A DNA stretch of 64,000 bases from a bacterium (lineage in GTDB: Bacteria; UBP15; UBA6099): assembly GCA_029564595.1 (NCBI GenBank), contig JAKQPS010000037.1, forward strand, positions 80,062 to 144,061. Reading direction: 5' to 3'. Both the position numbers and the translations under genes were made by a program. The first letter of the stretch is position 1. Each line of letters begins with the position of its first letter. Below are positions 50,697-59,143 of this stretch, in pieces. The notes below the pieces were generated by a model. The model was given only the letters and a program-made list of their open reading frames with translations. It was not told the origin of the DNA and ran no database searches.

Positions 50697-52469
50697 TCAG
50701 TGGTTGAACTTGCGGACGCCGGTGAAGACGAGGGCGATGCCCTGTTCGTCTGCGGCGGCGATGACGGAGTCGTCGCGCACTGAGCCGCCCGGTTCGACGA
50801 TGAACTTCACGCCTGTCGTGGCCGCGTTGTCCAGCCCGTCCCTGAACGGGAAGAACGCGTCGGAGACGAGAACGATTTTTCCGCTTTCGAGTTGTTTTGC
50901 GATGTAGGCGGATTCTTTCTTGAGGTACTCGGCGCGTTTGTTTTTGGAGAGAGAGGCGACGAATTCGTCGCGGTCGACTTTGGCGCCCTGAGAGGCGGCG
51001 AACTCTCGCTGCAGGTTGCCGGTGGCGCGCAGAGCGCAAAGGAGAACGGAATCTTTGCGGTTAGGTTGTCCGCAACCCATCCCGATGACTTGGTATTTGC
51101 CCTTGGAGTATTCGCGGATGATGCTGATGGCGTTGGACTTCACGTTCTTTACGTGTCGGAGTCCGAAGTCGAGCATGTCGCCGGCTCCGGCGGGAGGTTG
51201 CTTTTTAGAAACGACGCCGACCATGAGTTTCTTGCCGCTGTTCTTGCATTTGTATTCGGAGGCTTTTTTCATGAGGTCGGCGGGTTTTTTGCAGAGGTAG
51301 TAAACGTCGTCCGACTCCTGTTCGAGCATTCCTCCTGAGACGGCGCGGAGTTTGGACTTGGGGGCGGAGGCAAATTTGATATCGCCGAATTCGAGGAGTC
51401 TGAGACCGGCTTTCTTTTTGCCGAGGGACTCGATGTAGTCGAGGGCTTTCTTCTCGATTTTCGGGGCGATGATAATTTCGACGAATCTGTCTTCGATGAG
51501 TTTGGCGATGCCGAGGGTCATGTTGCGGGTCAGGCAGATGACGGAGCCGAAGGCGCTGACGGGGTCGCCGGCCCAAGCGCGCTCGAAAGCTTCTTCGATG
51601 GTGGCGCCGGTGGCAAGCCCGCACGGGTTGCAATGCTTGATGATGGAGACCGCCGGGACTTTCTTGAATTCGAGCGCGGTTGTCATAGCCGCCTCGCCGT
51701 CAAGGTAGTTGTTGTAACCGAGCGCTCCGCCGAAGACCTGTTTGCAGTTCGGCAGGTTGGGCCATTCGACGCCTTCCTCGCGGTATAGCCAGCCTTTCTG
51801 ATGCCAGTTCTCCGCGTAGCGTCCGAGTTGGAACCCGTCGGTATATTTGAGCCGTTTGACCATCTTGTCTTCAAGCTTCGCGCTGAAGAACGTGTTGATG
51901 GCGGCGTCGTAGTCAGCGGTGCGCTCGAACGCTTTCGAGGCCAGCTTCGCGCGTGTGTCCAGCGTCACCCCGCCGTTGTTTGCCTTCATCTCGGCCATGA
52001 TGGCGCCGTATGAAGCCGGGTCGACGACGATCGCCACGCCCTCGAAGTTCTTCGCCGCGGCGCGGACCATGCACGGCCCGCCGATGTCAATGTTTTCGAC
52101 CGCCTTGTCCACAGTACAGTCTTTTGCCGCCGTCACTTTCTCGAACGGGTACAGGTTGCACACCACCATGTCTATCTTCGGGATGCCTAGTTCGGCGGCC
52201 TGTTTGACATGGGTCGGGTTGTCGCGCTTGTAAAGCAGGGCGCTCTCATAGTTGAAGCTGATGGTCTTCATCCTGCCGTCGAAATAGTCGTCTTTCTTGT
52301 TGCCCGTAATTTTGCTGATAGGAACCACTTTCACGCCCGCGTCCTTGAGCGCCTTGGCGGTTCCGCCGGTGGAGATAATCTTCACTCCGTTGGCGGAAAG
52401 GAACTTGGCGAACTCGACCACGCCTGTCTTGTCGCTTACGCTCATCACGGCGGTTTTGATTTTTAACAT
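50697..52469 (-). CDS. purH: Bifunctional AICAR transformylase / IMP cyclohydrolase, divergent form
   Basis: Last two steps of IMP synthesis. 590 residues, longer than the usual 510-530. The N-terminal MGS-like domain begins TAVMSVSDKTGVVEFAKFL, but the usual GRVKTLHPK loop reads GRMKTISFNYESALLYKRD. The transformylase domain keeps SIIKHCNPCGLA. GGGSVRDDSVIAAADEQGIA and the end GIALVFTGVRKFNH are canonical. AAGGGGGA precedes the ATG, excluding 35 upstream codons. The altered loop marks a distinct PurH subgroup (inference). Confidence 0.9.
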   Translation of the reverse strand: MLKIKTAVMSVSDKTGVVEFAKFLSANGVKIISTGGTAKALKDAGVKVVPISKITGNKKDDYFDGRMKTISFNYESALLYKRDNPTHVKQAAELGIPKIDMVVCNLYPFEKVTAAKDCTVDKAVENIDIGGPCMVRAAAKNFEGVAIVVDPASYGAIMAEMKANNGGVTLDTRAKLASKAFERTADYDAAINTFFSAKLEDKMVKRLKYTDGFQLGRYAENWHQKGWLYREEGVEWPNLPNCKQVFGGALGYNNYLDGEAAMTTALEFKKVPAVSIIKHCNPCGLATGATIEEAFERAWAGDPVSAFGSVICLTRNMTLGIAKLIEDRFVEIIIAPKIEKKALDYIESLGKKKAGLRLLEFGDIKFASAPKSKLRAVSGGMLEQESDDVYYLCKKPADLMKKASEYKCKNSGKKLMVGVVSKKQPPAGAGDMLDFGLRHVKNVKSNAISIIREYSKGKYQVIGMGCGQPNRKDSVLLCALRATGNLQREFAASQGAKVDRDEFVASLSKNKRAEYLKKESAYIAKQLESGKIVLVSDAFFPFRDGLDNAATTGVKFIVEPGGSVRDDSVIAAADEQGIALVFTGVRKFNH

Positions 52470-52692
52470 AGAATCCCCCTTGTGGAAATCGCCGGGAGAA
52501 AGCCCGGCGGAATATTTTGCAGATTTCGCGCTCGACGCGCGGCCCGGCGGACGGAGCCGCCGCAATGAGAGCAATTATAACCGGGGACGGCTGGCGCGGG
52601 CAACGCGGTTTGGGAAATAGTTCACAATGTCCCCCGCGCCGCCCCTGCGCGGGGTTTCTAGTGTTTTATCCATGAAACGATTAGCGAGCGCG

Positions 52693-54966
52693 TCAGTCAG
52701 CGCGTTGCCCGGCAAAGCGCCGGACGGCGGCAATCAGGGAGCCGAGGGTGATAAGTATAAGCCCGGCCCAGTACAGCCATATAAACGGCTTGAAACTGGC
52801 TTGAAATATCGCACGGTATCCGGTTTGAGAGGCGGCTTCTGGTTCGGCTCCGGCGTCGCTCTCCGCTTCCGAAACAGCGGCGGCGGCCGCGTCGCTTTCG
52901 GGTACGGGCGCGTTATCGGCGGGCTGCCACTCGATAGCCACTCCCCCGGTGTCGGGCATCAGGCTCGCCGCGCGAAGCCGCAGGCCGTTGCCTTTGACTA
53001 CCACGGTGTCGGACTCAATGCCCTGAGCCCCCATTCTTGCGGAGGCGATCAGATTTTCTGTCGCGCCGTTCAGCGCGGCGGATAGTTTCACGCCGACTAC
53101 GCCTTCCTGCATCCGGGACGCGTCGAAACCGTCGAACGTTAACTCTACGCCCTCGACGAGCGCCGATTTGCCTTTCAGGAGGGTTATAACTTTTCCGGCG
53201 GGGCCGGACGCCGGAGCGTTCCCGTCGGGCGGCGCAAGCTGCACGGGAGTAAGATAGAGGTCCCCCGCGAACATCCTAATAACGTATGGTTTGTTTACGG
53301 CCTTGTTATGCCATTCGTCGCTGACGTATGAAATCTCGGCGGACGCAGAGGCCCTGCCTCCTATTTCAATCACAACGCTGTCGCCGTACTCGAAGGGCCG
53401 TATGTCTTTGACAACAAATGTGAATCCTGCAAGCTCTTCGCTCTGGCCTTCGAGCAGACCGAACCTGTCGGTACGCTTGGCGGCGGACGACGTTATGACG
53501 CCCACGAGAACCAGCGCGGCCCCGATGTGCGCGAGGTAGGATGCCCAGTTCATCTTTCGCGACGCGGAGAAAGAGACGACCGCCCACAGGTTCGAGACGG
53601 CTGCGGCGCAGGAAAAGAACACGAGGGCGACGGAGGTCGCGTTTTTGACGCCGATGGCGACCGCGATTATCGCGCCCGCGACGCCGACGACCGCCCCGGC
53701 GGCGAACGGAGCCACTTTCAGCTTGGCCCCCGCGCGCCGCATGAAAAACGCCGGGCAGGCCGCAAGCAGTATCGCCAGCGGCAACGCCGCCACCATCGAT
53801 GTCGCGTTGTAATACCTCTCGTCAAATGTAGACGTTCCTTCCATGAACCACTTGGAGAAAATAGGCCAGTTCGTGCCCATGAACACGAACGCGAAGAACA
53901 TCCACATGGAAATGACGGAGCCGTAAAGGAGAACGTCCCGCGCGTCGGATTTCGCGGCGGGTTCAGGGGGCAGGTCTTTCGACATCTTGACGCCCTGCCA
54001 GACGACGGCGGCGATCGCGACCGCCGCCGTGACTATCAGCGCCAGAAGTATCGGCAGGTATATGGAGCCGCCCTGAAAAGAGTGAACGGAAACGTCGCTC
54101 AACACGCCGCTCCTTGTAAGGAATGTGGCATAGAGGACGGTGAAGTACGCGATTGAAACCATGACCGCATTCCAGAAAACGAAGCGGCGGTTGCGGTTCT
54201 GAAGAAGCATGCCATGGAGCAAAGCGCCGAGGGCGATCCAAGCGAAAAGGGAGGCGTTTTCGACGGGGTCCCAGCCCCAGTAGCCGCCCCAGCCGAGCAC
54301 CTCGTATGCCCAGTAGCTGCCCATGAAAATGCCGATGCCGAGGACGCACCAAGAGAGGACGGCCCACGGGCGCGCCGCCTTCGTCCATGCCGTGGTTTCG
54401 CCCTTCGCCAGCCCGGCCAAGAAAATCGCGAACGGGGCCGCCGCCAGCGCGTATCCCAAGAACATCACCGGAGGGTGCAGCGCCATCCACGGGTTCTTAA
54501 GCAGCGCGTTCATCCCCGCGCCGTCCGGCGCTTCCCATCCAAGCGGCGCGAACGGGCTGCCGTGTATCAGCAGCGCGCATAGCGCAAGCTCAAGTCCCGC
54601 GAAAAAGACCATAGTCCATTTTTCATAGCTCTTCATCGCGAAAGCCACGACTAGCGCGGTGATTGCCAGAAAGCAAACCCAGAGCAGGAACGTGCCTTCC
54701 TGTCCCGCCCAGATTCCGGAAATCTTGTAAATCAACTCCTGAGATATCTCGCTATGCTCGAACACGTATTTGAAAGCGAACCTGTCGTGGACGAAAAGCG
54801 AGCCGAGGTAGAAGACGCCCAGAGAGGAGAGGGCGGCCTTGGCCCACAGCGCGGCGCGGCCAGCCTTGTTCCAGCCCTCCGCTCCGTCTATCGAAAGCAG
54901 GTAGTAAACGAACGTCAGAATGTTAAGACACAGCAACGCGTATATTATTATTTGTCCGAAACCCAT
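52693..54966 (-). CDS. ccmF: Cytochrome c-type biogenesis protein CcmF (heme lyase)
   Basis: 757 residues, polytopic. The WWD heme-binding signature WGGYWGWDPVENASLFAW is near 232-249, with periplasmic-side His in LHPPVMFLGY and an FTVLYATFLTRSGVL segment downstream. The C-terminal part (about 490-730) is a beta-rich periplasmic domain, and a final membrane segment is near the end (IWLYWAGLILITLGSLIAAV). CcmF attaches heme from holo-CcmE to apocytochrome c. It begins directly after the ccmE stop. Confidence 0.95.
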   Translation of the reverse strand: MGFGQIIIYALLCLNILTFVYYLLSIDGAEGWNKAGRAALWAKAALSSLGVFYLGSLFVHDRFAFKYVFEHSEISQELIYKISGIWAGQEGTFLLWVCFLAITALVVAFAMKSYEKWTMVFFAGLELALCALLIHGSPFAPLGWEAPDGAGMNALLKNPWMALHPPVMFLGYALAAAPFAIFLAGLAKGETTAWTKAARPWAVLSWCVLGIGIFMGSYWAYEVLGWGGYWGWDPVENASLFAWIALGALLHGMLLQNRNRRFVFWNAVMVSIAYFTVLYATFLTRSGVLSDVSVHSFQGGSIYLPILLALIVTAAVAIAAVVWQGVKMSKDLPPEPAAKSDARDVLLYGSVISMWMFFAFVFMGTNWPIFSKWFMEGTSTFDERYYNATSMVAALPLAILLAACPAFFMRRAGAKLKVAPFAAGAVVGVAGAIIAVAIGVKNATSVALVFFSCAAAVSNLWAVVSFSASRKMNWASYLAHIGAALVLVGVITSSAAKRTDRFGLLEGQSEELAGFTFVVKDIRPFEYGDSVVIEIGGRASASAEISYVSDEWHNKAVNKPYVIRMFAGDLYLTPVQLAPPDGNAPASGPAGKVITLLKGKSALVEGVELTFDGFDASRMQEGVVGVKLSAALNGATENLIASARMGAQGIESDTVVVKGNGLRLRAASLMPDTGGVAIEWQPADNAPVPESDAAAAAVSEAESDAGAEPEAASQTGYRAIFQASFKPFIWLYWAGLILITLGSLIAAVRRFAGQRAD

Positions 54967-55368
54967 TTACTCACCCGGTTCCTTTTGGAAAGCTTCGTCG
55001 GCTTTAGCCTCGTATTTTGAAGGGCACTTGGTAAGAATGTCCGAGGCGACGAAAATGCCGTCCTCGTACGCGCCCTTGGCGACGACCTGAGTGGCCTGCT
55101 CGAAATTCGAAGGCAGGCCCTTCATCGTCCTGACTCGCATAACTTTTCCGTCCGGGTCGGAGATGGAGAACTCATAAGCTCCGGATTCCGGGATGAGCGC
55201 GGCTCCGGCGCTCTTCACCAGCTCGCCCATCACCTGAACCTGCCTGCCCTGAGCCTTCGCCGCTTCGTCGAACGTCACGTACGGCGTCGCGAAGTTCTTC
55301 GAGAAGTAAAACATCGCGCCGAGGCACGCGGCTATTATCACCGCTCCGATTATGTGTTTAGGTTTCAT
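54967..55368 (-). CDS. ccmE: Heme chaperone CcmE, cysteine (CxxxY) variant
   Basis: 133 residues: one N-terminal membrane anchor (HIIGAVIIAACLGAMFYF) and an OB-fold (VQVMGELVKS, VVAKGAYEDGIFVASDILTK). The heme-attachment site reads C115-PSK-Y119 instead of HxxxY. Cys-type CcmE proteins are known from sulfate reducers and archaea and bind heme through the Cys. ATGA overlap with ccmD upstream. Confidence 0.93.
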   Translation of the reverse strand: MKPKHIIGAVIIAACLGAMFYFSKNFATPYVTFDEAAKAQGRQVQVMGELVKSAGAALIPESGAYEFSISDPDGKVMRVRTMKGLPSNFEQATQVVAKGAYEDGIFVASDILTKCPSKYEAKADEAFQKEPGE

Positions 55369-55472
55369 TTCTTCTCCGCCTTTTTAAGTTTTAAGTCAAG
55401 GTAAACGATGTAGACGAAAATCCCCGCGAGGGTCGTCATCGAGCACACAAGAACAGTCTGCCATTCAGACAT
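55365..55472 (-). CDS. ccmD: CcmD-like short membrane protein
   Basis: 35 residues: MSEWQTVLVC, a single membrane segment (VCSMTTLAGIFVYIVYLDLK region) and a basic tail (LKLKKAEKK). Size, topology and position between ccmC and ccmE fit CcmD, which helps release holo-CcmE from CcmABC. Both ends overlap neighbours: its ATG lies beside the ccmC stop and its stop overlaps the ccmE start. Confidence 0.88.
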   Translation of the reverse strand: MSEWQTVLVCSMTTLAGIFVYIVYLDLKLKKAEKK

Positions 55473-56127
55473 CCCAGCCCTCCTTCCTGCGCGCTATCCG
55501 TTCGACGCGCACAGAGAGATTGTAAAGTTTCAGATAGAGAAAAGTGTATCCCGCCGCCGCGCACCAGAACACGAGCCGCATCTTGTCGTCCAGCAACTTG
55601 CCCTGACCGTCCGCGTTGATGATGGTGTCGGGGTGAAGGCTCATGTAAACGCGCGGGATGACGAACACAAGAAATGGCATAACGGCGAAAGCGAGTATTG
55701 CGTAGACGGCGGCCAGCCGGATGCGCCTGTCGAAGTCAGGCGTCGCCGAGCGCAGCCCGAAGTAAGCCATGTAGACGAGGAGCAGCACGGTGATGGAGAC
55801 TTGGCGCGGGTCCCAGTTCCAGTACATGTTCCACGCCGATTTTGCGAAGAACGCTCCGGAGATGGTCGCCAGAACGCAGAACCAAAGCCCCATGCGCGCG
55901 GACACTTCCGCCTTCATGTCGGCTTCATAGCTGTGCCGCCTTAGCACGACCACGCTGTTCCAAAGCGACATCGTGAAGGCCAGCACGGCGACCCATGCGA
56001 CCGGCACGTGGAAATATATGATGCGGGCCGTCTCGCCGAGCACATGCGCGGGCGGGGTCACAACGAGCGCGCCGTACAGCGTCCACGCCATGAATCCGAA
56101 CAGAGCCGCCAGAAACAACATTCCCAT
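55465..56127 (-). CDS. ccmC: Heme exporter/transfer protein CcmC
   Basis: 220 residues, six membrane segments. The WWD region reads SAWNMYWNWDPRQVSITVLL (with the DxR), and heme-ligand His are in IIYFHVPVAW and MSLHPDTI. It passes heme to CcmE. The ATG 2 bp past the ccmB stop, with GGAGCAG upstream, sets the start; a longer frame into ccmB is rejected. Confidence 0.94.
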   Translation of the reverse strand: MGMLFLAALFGFMAWTLYGALVVTPPAHVLGETARIIYFHVPVAWVAVLAFTMSLWNSVVVLRRHSYEADMKAEVSARMGLWFCVLATISGAFFAKSAWNMYWNWDPRQVSITVLLLVYMAYFGLRSATPDFDRRIRLAAVYAILAFAVMPFLVFVIPRVYMSLHPDTIINADGQGKLLDDKMRLVFWCAAAGYTFLYLKLYNLSVRVERIARRKEGWDV

Positions 56128-56129
56128 GC

Positions 56130-56801
56130 CTACTGCTCCGAAAACACGTATTCGAAAAGAAAACCGCCGCCGACCGTCGCCGCCACCGCGTACGCGGCGA
56201 GGAAGACCAGTTCCCCGCCGCCAGTCCACGGGGCCGCCTCCGCCAGCGACATGCCGGTCGCCCGCACAGCCGTTAAAAACACCGGCATCAGCGCCGGAAA
56301 CGCGAGCACGGGGAACAACATGCCGCGCGCCCGCGCCTGCGCCACTATGGCCGACAGCAGCGCGCTCACCGCCGAAAGCCCGACGGTCGCCAGCGTCGTA
56401 GTCAGCGCGAAATACCCGACATGGCGCATATTAACATTGAGCAATATTATAAACAACGGGGCCACTATCACAATCACGGACGACATCAGCAGAAAATTCA
56501 TCGCGGTTTTTCCGTAAAAAACGTGATCCGCCCGGCAACACAGCCTAAGCGTGTTCATCGTCCCTTTGTCTTCTTCCTTAATAAACGCGCGGGACAGGCC
56601 GGTCATTGCCGAAAAGAAAAGGATGACCCATAGCATGGCAGACTGCAGCATCGGGTCGGTCACGGCGCCGCCGAGCGAGTAGCTGACCATCACAAGACAT
56701 GTGACGCAGAAGAGCAGGGTGGTGTTGAAGGCGTATCTGGCGCGGTACTCCTCCAGAATGTCTTTCTTCATCACTGCCCATGCGCCCGATATGAAGTCCA
56801 T
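56130..56801 (-). CDS. ccmB: Heme ABC exporter membrane subunit CcmB
   Basis: 223 residues with about six membrane segments. SGAWAVMKKDILEEYRARYA leads into the first, and FFSAMTGLSRAFIKEEDKGT is the ATPase-coupling loop typical of CcmB. With CcmA it drives release of holo-CcmE from CcmC. The ATG at 56801 is preferred over a TTG six codons earlier; the ATG at 56771 (MKKDILEEY) is an alternative. Confidence 0.92.
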   Translation of the reverse strand: MDFISGAWAVMKKDILEEYRARYAFNTTLLFCVTCLVMVSYSLGGAVTDPMLQSAMLWVILFFSAMTGLSRAFIKEEDKGTMNTLRLCCRADHVFYGKTAMNFLLMSSVIVIVAPLFIILLNVNMRHVGYFALTTTLATVGLSAVSALLSAIVAQARARGMLFPVLAFPALMPVFLTAVRATGMSLAEAAPWTGGGELVFLAAYAVAATVGGGFLFEYVFSEQ

Positions 56802-56834
56802 AAGCAATCGCGCCGGCAACTGCGGCGCGCTCCG

Positions 56835-57476
56835 CTAGCAGAATTTATCTCCGCCGAGAGAGACCGTCGAGCCGCACCAAGCGCGTTCGGCGGGGTCGTT
56901 GGTCGCCACCAGAAGGGCGGTGGAATCTTTGAGCGAGGCGACGATGCTCTCGACCCGCGCGCGCCCCGCTTCATCCATGAAAGACGACGGCTCGTCCAAC
57001 AGCAACGCGCGCGGCCTGTGCGCGAGCGCCGCTATCAATTTGATGCGCTGCCGCATGCCCGATGAAAAAGTTCCCAGCGGCGCGTTCGCGAAACCTTCGA
57101 GCGAAAAAGACTCCATCAATTCCCGCTCGTATGCCTTATCCCGCTTCGCGCCCCTCGCTCGCGACATGAAATCGAGGTTCTCCTCAGGGGATAGCTCGTC
57201 GTACAGCGCCACGTCCGGCGCGCACACTCCGATGCTGTTCCTGAATTCGAGAGGTTTGCCCGACCGCCCTCCGAAAGAGCACGTCGCCGAGCCTGAACTG
57301 GGGCGGGCTAGTCCGGCGGCGATCTTTAGCAATGTGCTTTTTCCCGCCCCGTTCGGTCCCCACAGGCACATAGCCTCGCCCGGCGACACGCTGAAACTGA
57401 TTCCGCTGAATATCGGCCTCGGCCCGAACCGCTTGCCGACGTTTTCCAGTATCAGTCCTTCCAAAAGAAGCTCCAT
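56835..57476 (-). CDS. ccmA: Heme ABC exporter ATPase CcmA
   Basis: 213 residues. Walker A WGPNGAGKST near 39-48, signature FSSGMRQRI near 138, Walker B ALLLDEPSSFMDEAG near 155. The H-loop position reads NDPAE rather than a clear His, a small oddity. First of the ccmABCDEF string, 86 bp after the DsbA-like lipoprotein gene on the same strand. Confidence 0.92.
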   Translation of the reverse strand: MELLLEGLILENVGKRFGPRPIFSGISFSVSPGEAMCLWGPNGAGKSTLLKIAAGLARPSSGSATCSFGGRSGKPLEFRNSIGVCAPDVALYDELSPEENLDFMSRARGAKRDKAYERELMESFSLEGFANAPLGTFSSGMRQRIKLIAALAHRPRALLLDEPSSFMDEAGRARVESIVASLKDSTALLVATNDPAERAWCGSTVSLGGDKFC

Positions 57477-57562
57477 CCGGCAACTCGCGCGACAAGAATT
57501 CCGCCGATATCAAACACGGCGGCTTCCGCCGCGCGGGCGCCGTGCTGATATACGATCCGTGG

Positions 57563-58465
57563 TTACTTCGAAAGCAGGCCTTCTATTTCGCCCGCAAACA
57601 CTTCGGTTGGCTGAGCGCCGCTTACAACTTTTCCCTTCACGGTGGCCCCTGTCGCGGAGCGCGCGATTACGAAGCCCGGCGTGCCGCCGACTCCCGCGGC
57701 CTGCGCCTTCTTCATGTCCTCGTTCACCCGGCTCTCGTGCTTCTTCTCGTCCATGCACTTATTGAAAGCGCCGGCGTCAAGGCCTATCTTGGCGGCCATT
57801 CTTTTCAGAGAGTCCACATCGAGCGCTTTCTGGTTGTCGTAGTGCTCGTCTCTCATTTCAAGCAGTTTGTTCTGGTCGGCGGCGCAGTAAAGCGCCTCGG
57901 CCGCCCTGAACGCCTGCGGGTGGAATCCGAGGGGGAGGTTCACATGAAAATATTTAACCTTGCCGGTGTCTATGTAGTTCTTCTTTATGGTCGGGAAAGT
58001 GGCCTTATTGTATCTGCCGCAGTAGGGGCATTGCATATCTGTGAACTCGATCATGGTTACGGGAGCGTCGGCTTTGCCGAACATCACAAGCCCCGTCGTG
58101 TCCACAACCGCGCGCGACGACCTCGCCCTCACCATCAGGTCGAACATCGACATAATTTTCTCTTTGTTCCATCCGGACTTGCTTAGGGACTCGGCGATCT
58201 CAAGCACGCGCTCGCCGGACTTGCAGGTTTCGCCTTCTTCCTCGGCCTCTTTGATGGTGACGCCGGATTCGAGGCATACATAACTTTCCTTGATCAACTT
58301 CACCGCGTCCTGAAAGTCCGCAGCCGGTTTGAGGGCCGCCGCTTCCGTCGCCTCGATCTTCGACGAACAGCCGCAAACGAACGCGCCCGCCATCATAATC
58401 ACTATCGCTCCGATGATTCTTCTGGACATTTTTTTCTCTCCGCTGTTTTTTTCGGCAGTTGCCAT
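57563..58465 (-). CDS. DsbA-like thioredoxin-fold lipoprotein
   Basis: 300 residues from the ATG after CGGAGGATAT. A lipobox (VCGC, Cys33) ends the signal peptide, so it is membrane-tethered in the periplasm. Residues 45-115 are helical with Cys64 and Cys81. The DsbA/DsbG-type domain (125-300) has the CPYC active site at 146-149 and a cis-Pro in GGTPGFVI. Placed right before ccmABCDEF, it probably handles the thiols of apocytochromes, in place of CcmG/CcmH (inference); no CcmG or CcmH gene is seen here. Confidence 0.85.
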   Translation of the reverse strand: MATAEKNSGEKKMSRRIIGAIVIMMAGAFVCGCSSKIEATEAAALKPAADFQDAVKLIKESYVCLESGVTIKEAEEEGETCKSGERVLEIAESLSKSGWNKEKIMSMFDLMVRARSSRAVVDTTGLVMFGKADAPVTMIEFTDMQCPYCGRYNKATFPTIKKNYIDTGKVKYFHVNLPLGFHPQAFRAAEALYCAADQNKLLEMRDEHYDNQKALDVDSLKRMAAKIGLDAGAFNKCMDEKKHESRVNEDMKKAQAAGVGGTPGFVIARSATGATVKGKVVSGAQPTEVFAGEIEGLLSK

Positions 58466-58684
58466 ATATCCTCCGAAAGATTTATTCCTAGAAGTATAAG
58501 ACAAAATCACATAAACATTACACTTGAAAACAATTATTATTATTCAAAACATTGAAAATATACCGGCGGCGCGTACAATCCGGCCCCGGAAAGCTTCCAA
58601 CGCAAAAACCACTGTGAACGGGCCGCGTCGCAATGTATCGGATGTTCATTCAACAAAAGGTATTAGCTGTCGAAGCCCTTTTTT

Positions 58685-58975
58685 TCAGGCTTTTGTCTTG
58701 GCGGCTCTTTTAATCGCCGGTTTCACGGTTTTAGTTCTCATCACGGGAGCGGTAAAGTTCGATTCCCAGATGTCGGGATACTCCTTAAGCTCTCCACAAC
58801 ACGAACATTTGAAAACCGTCACCGGGACCTCTACGTCTTTGGCCTCTCCCCTGTTGTTGATAGGTTTTGCCTTGACGACCCAGTACGCCTTGCCTTTAGT
58901 CGCTTCGAATTTGTGAACACACGCGGCTGCGGTCGCGCGCGGTTTCTTCGCTATTCCGGTTTTTGCTGCAGCCAT
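58685..58975 (-). CDS. Small Lys/Ala-rich protein with a Cys cluster
   Basis: 96 residues. Basic ends (AAKTGIAKKPRATAAA and KPAIKRAAKTKA) flank a beta-rich middle with FKCSCCGELKEYPDIWE. The CSCC cluster plus an earlier Cys could bind zinc, but no full ribbon is seen. The tails resemble histone-like nucleic-acid-binding proteins. GGGGGTAAAGAG precedes the ATG at 58975; ten earlier codons are excluded. No family recognised. Confidence 0.65.
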   Translation of the reverse strand: MAAAKTGIAKKPRATAAACVHKFEATKGKAYWVVKAKPINNRGEAKDVEVPVTVFKCSCCGELKEYPDIWESNFTAPVMRTKTVKPAIKRAAKTKA

Positions 58976-59040
58976 ACTCTTTACCCCCTGTAAGTGTTTA
59001 AACATCCCAATTCCCCGGATGTTCCCCGTTTTTTAGTAAA

Positions 59041-59068
59041 ACCGGGGCCTCTGGGGGGAGGCCCCGGT
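59041..59068. terminator. Terminator of the MFS gene
   Basis: ACCGGGGCCTC / GAGGCCCCGGT with a CCCCCA loop; on the minus strand TTTACTAAAAAA follows. 75 bp past the MFS stop. Confidence 0.75.
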
Positions 59069-59143
59069 ATTGATTACAGCAATCAATCTATTAAACAAAA
59101 GCTTTTTTCGCGGTTTCAGCGTTCTACAGGCGAATGCCCGGCT

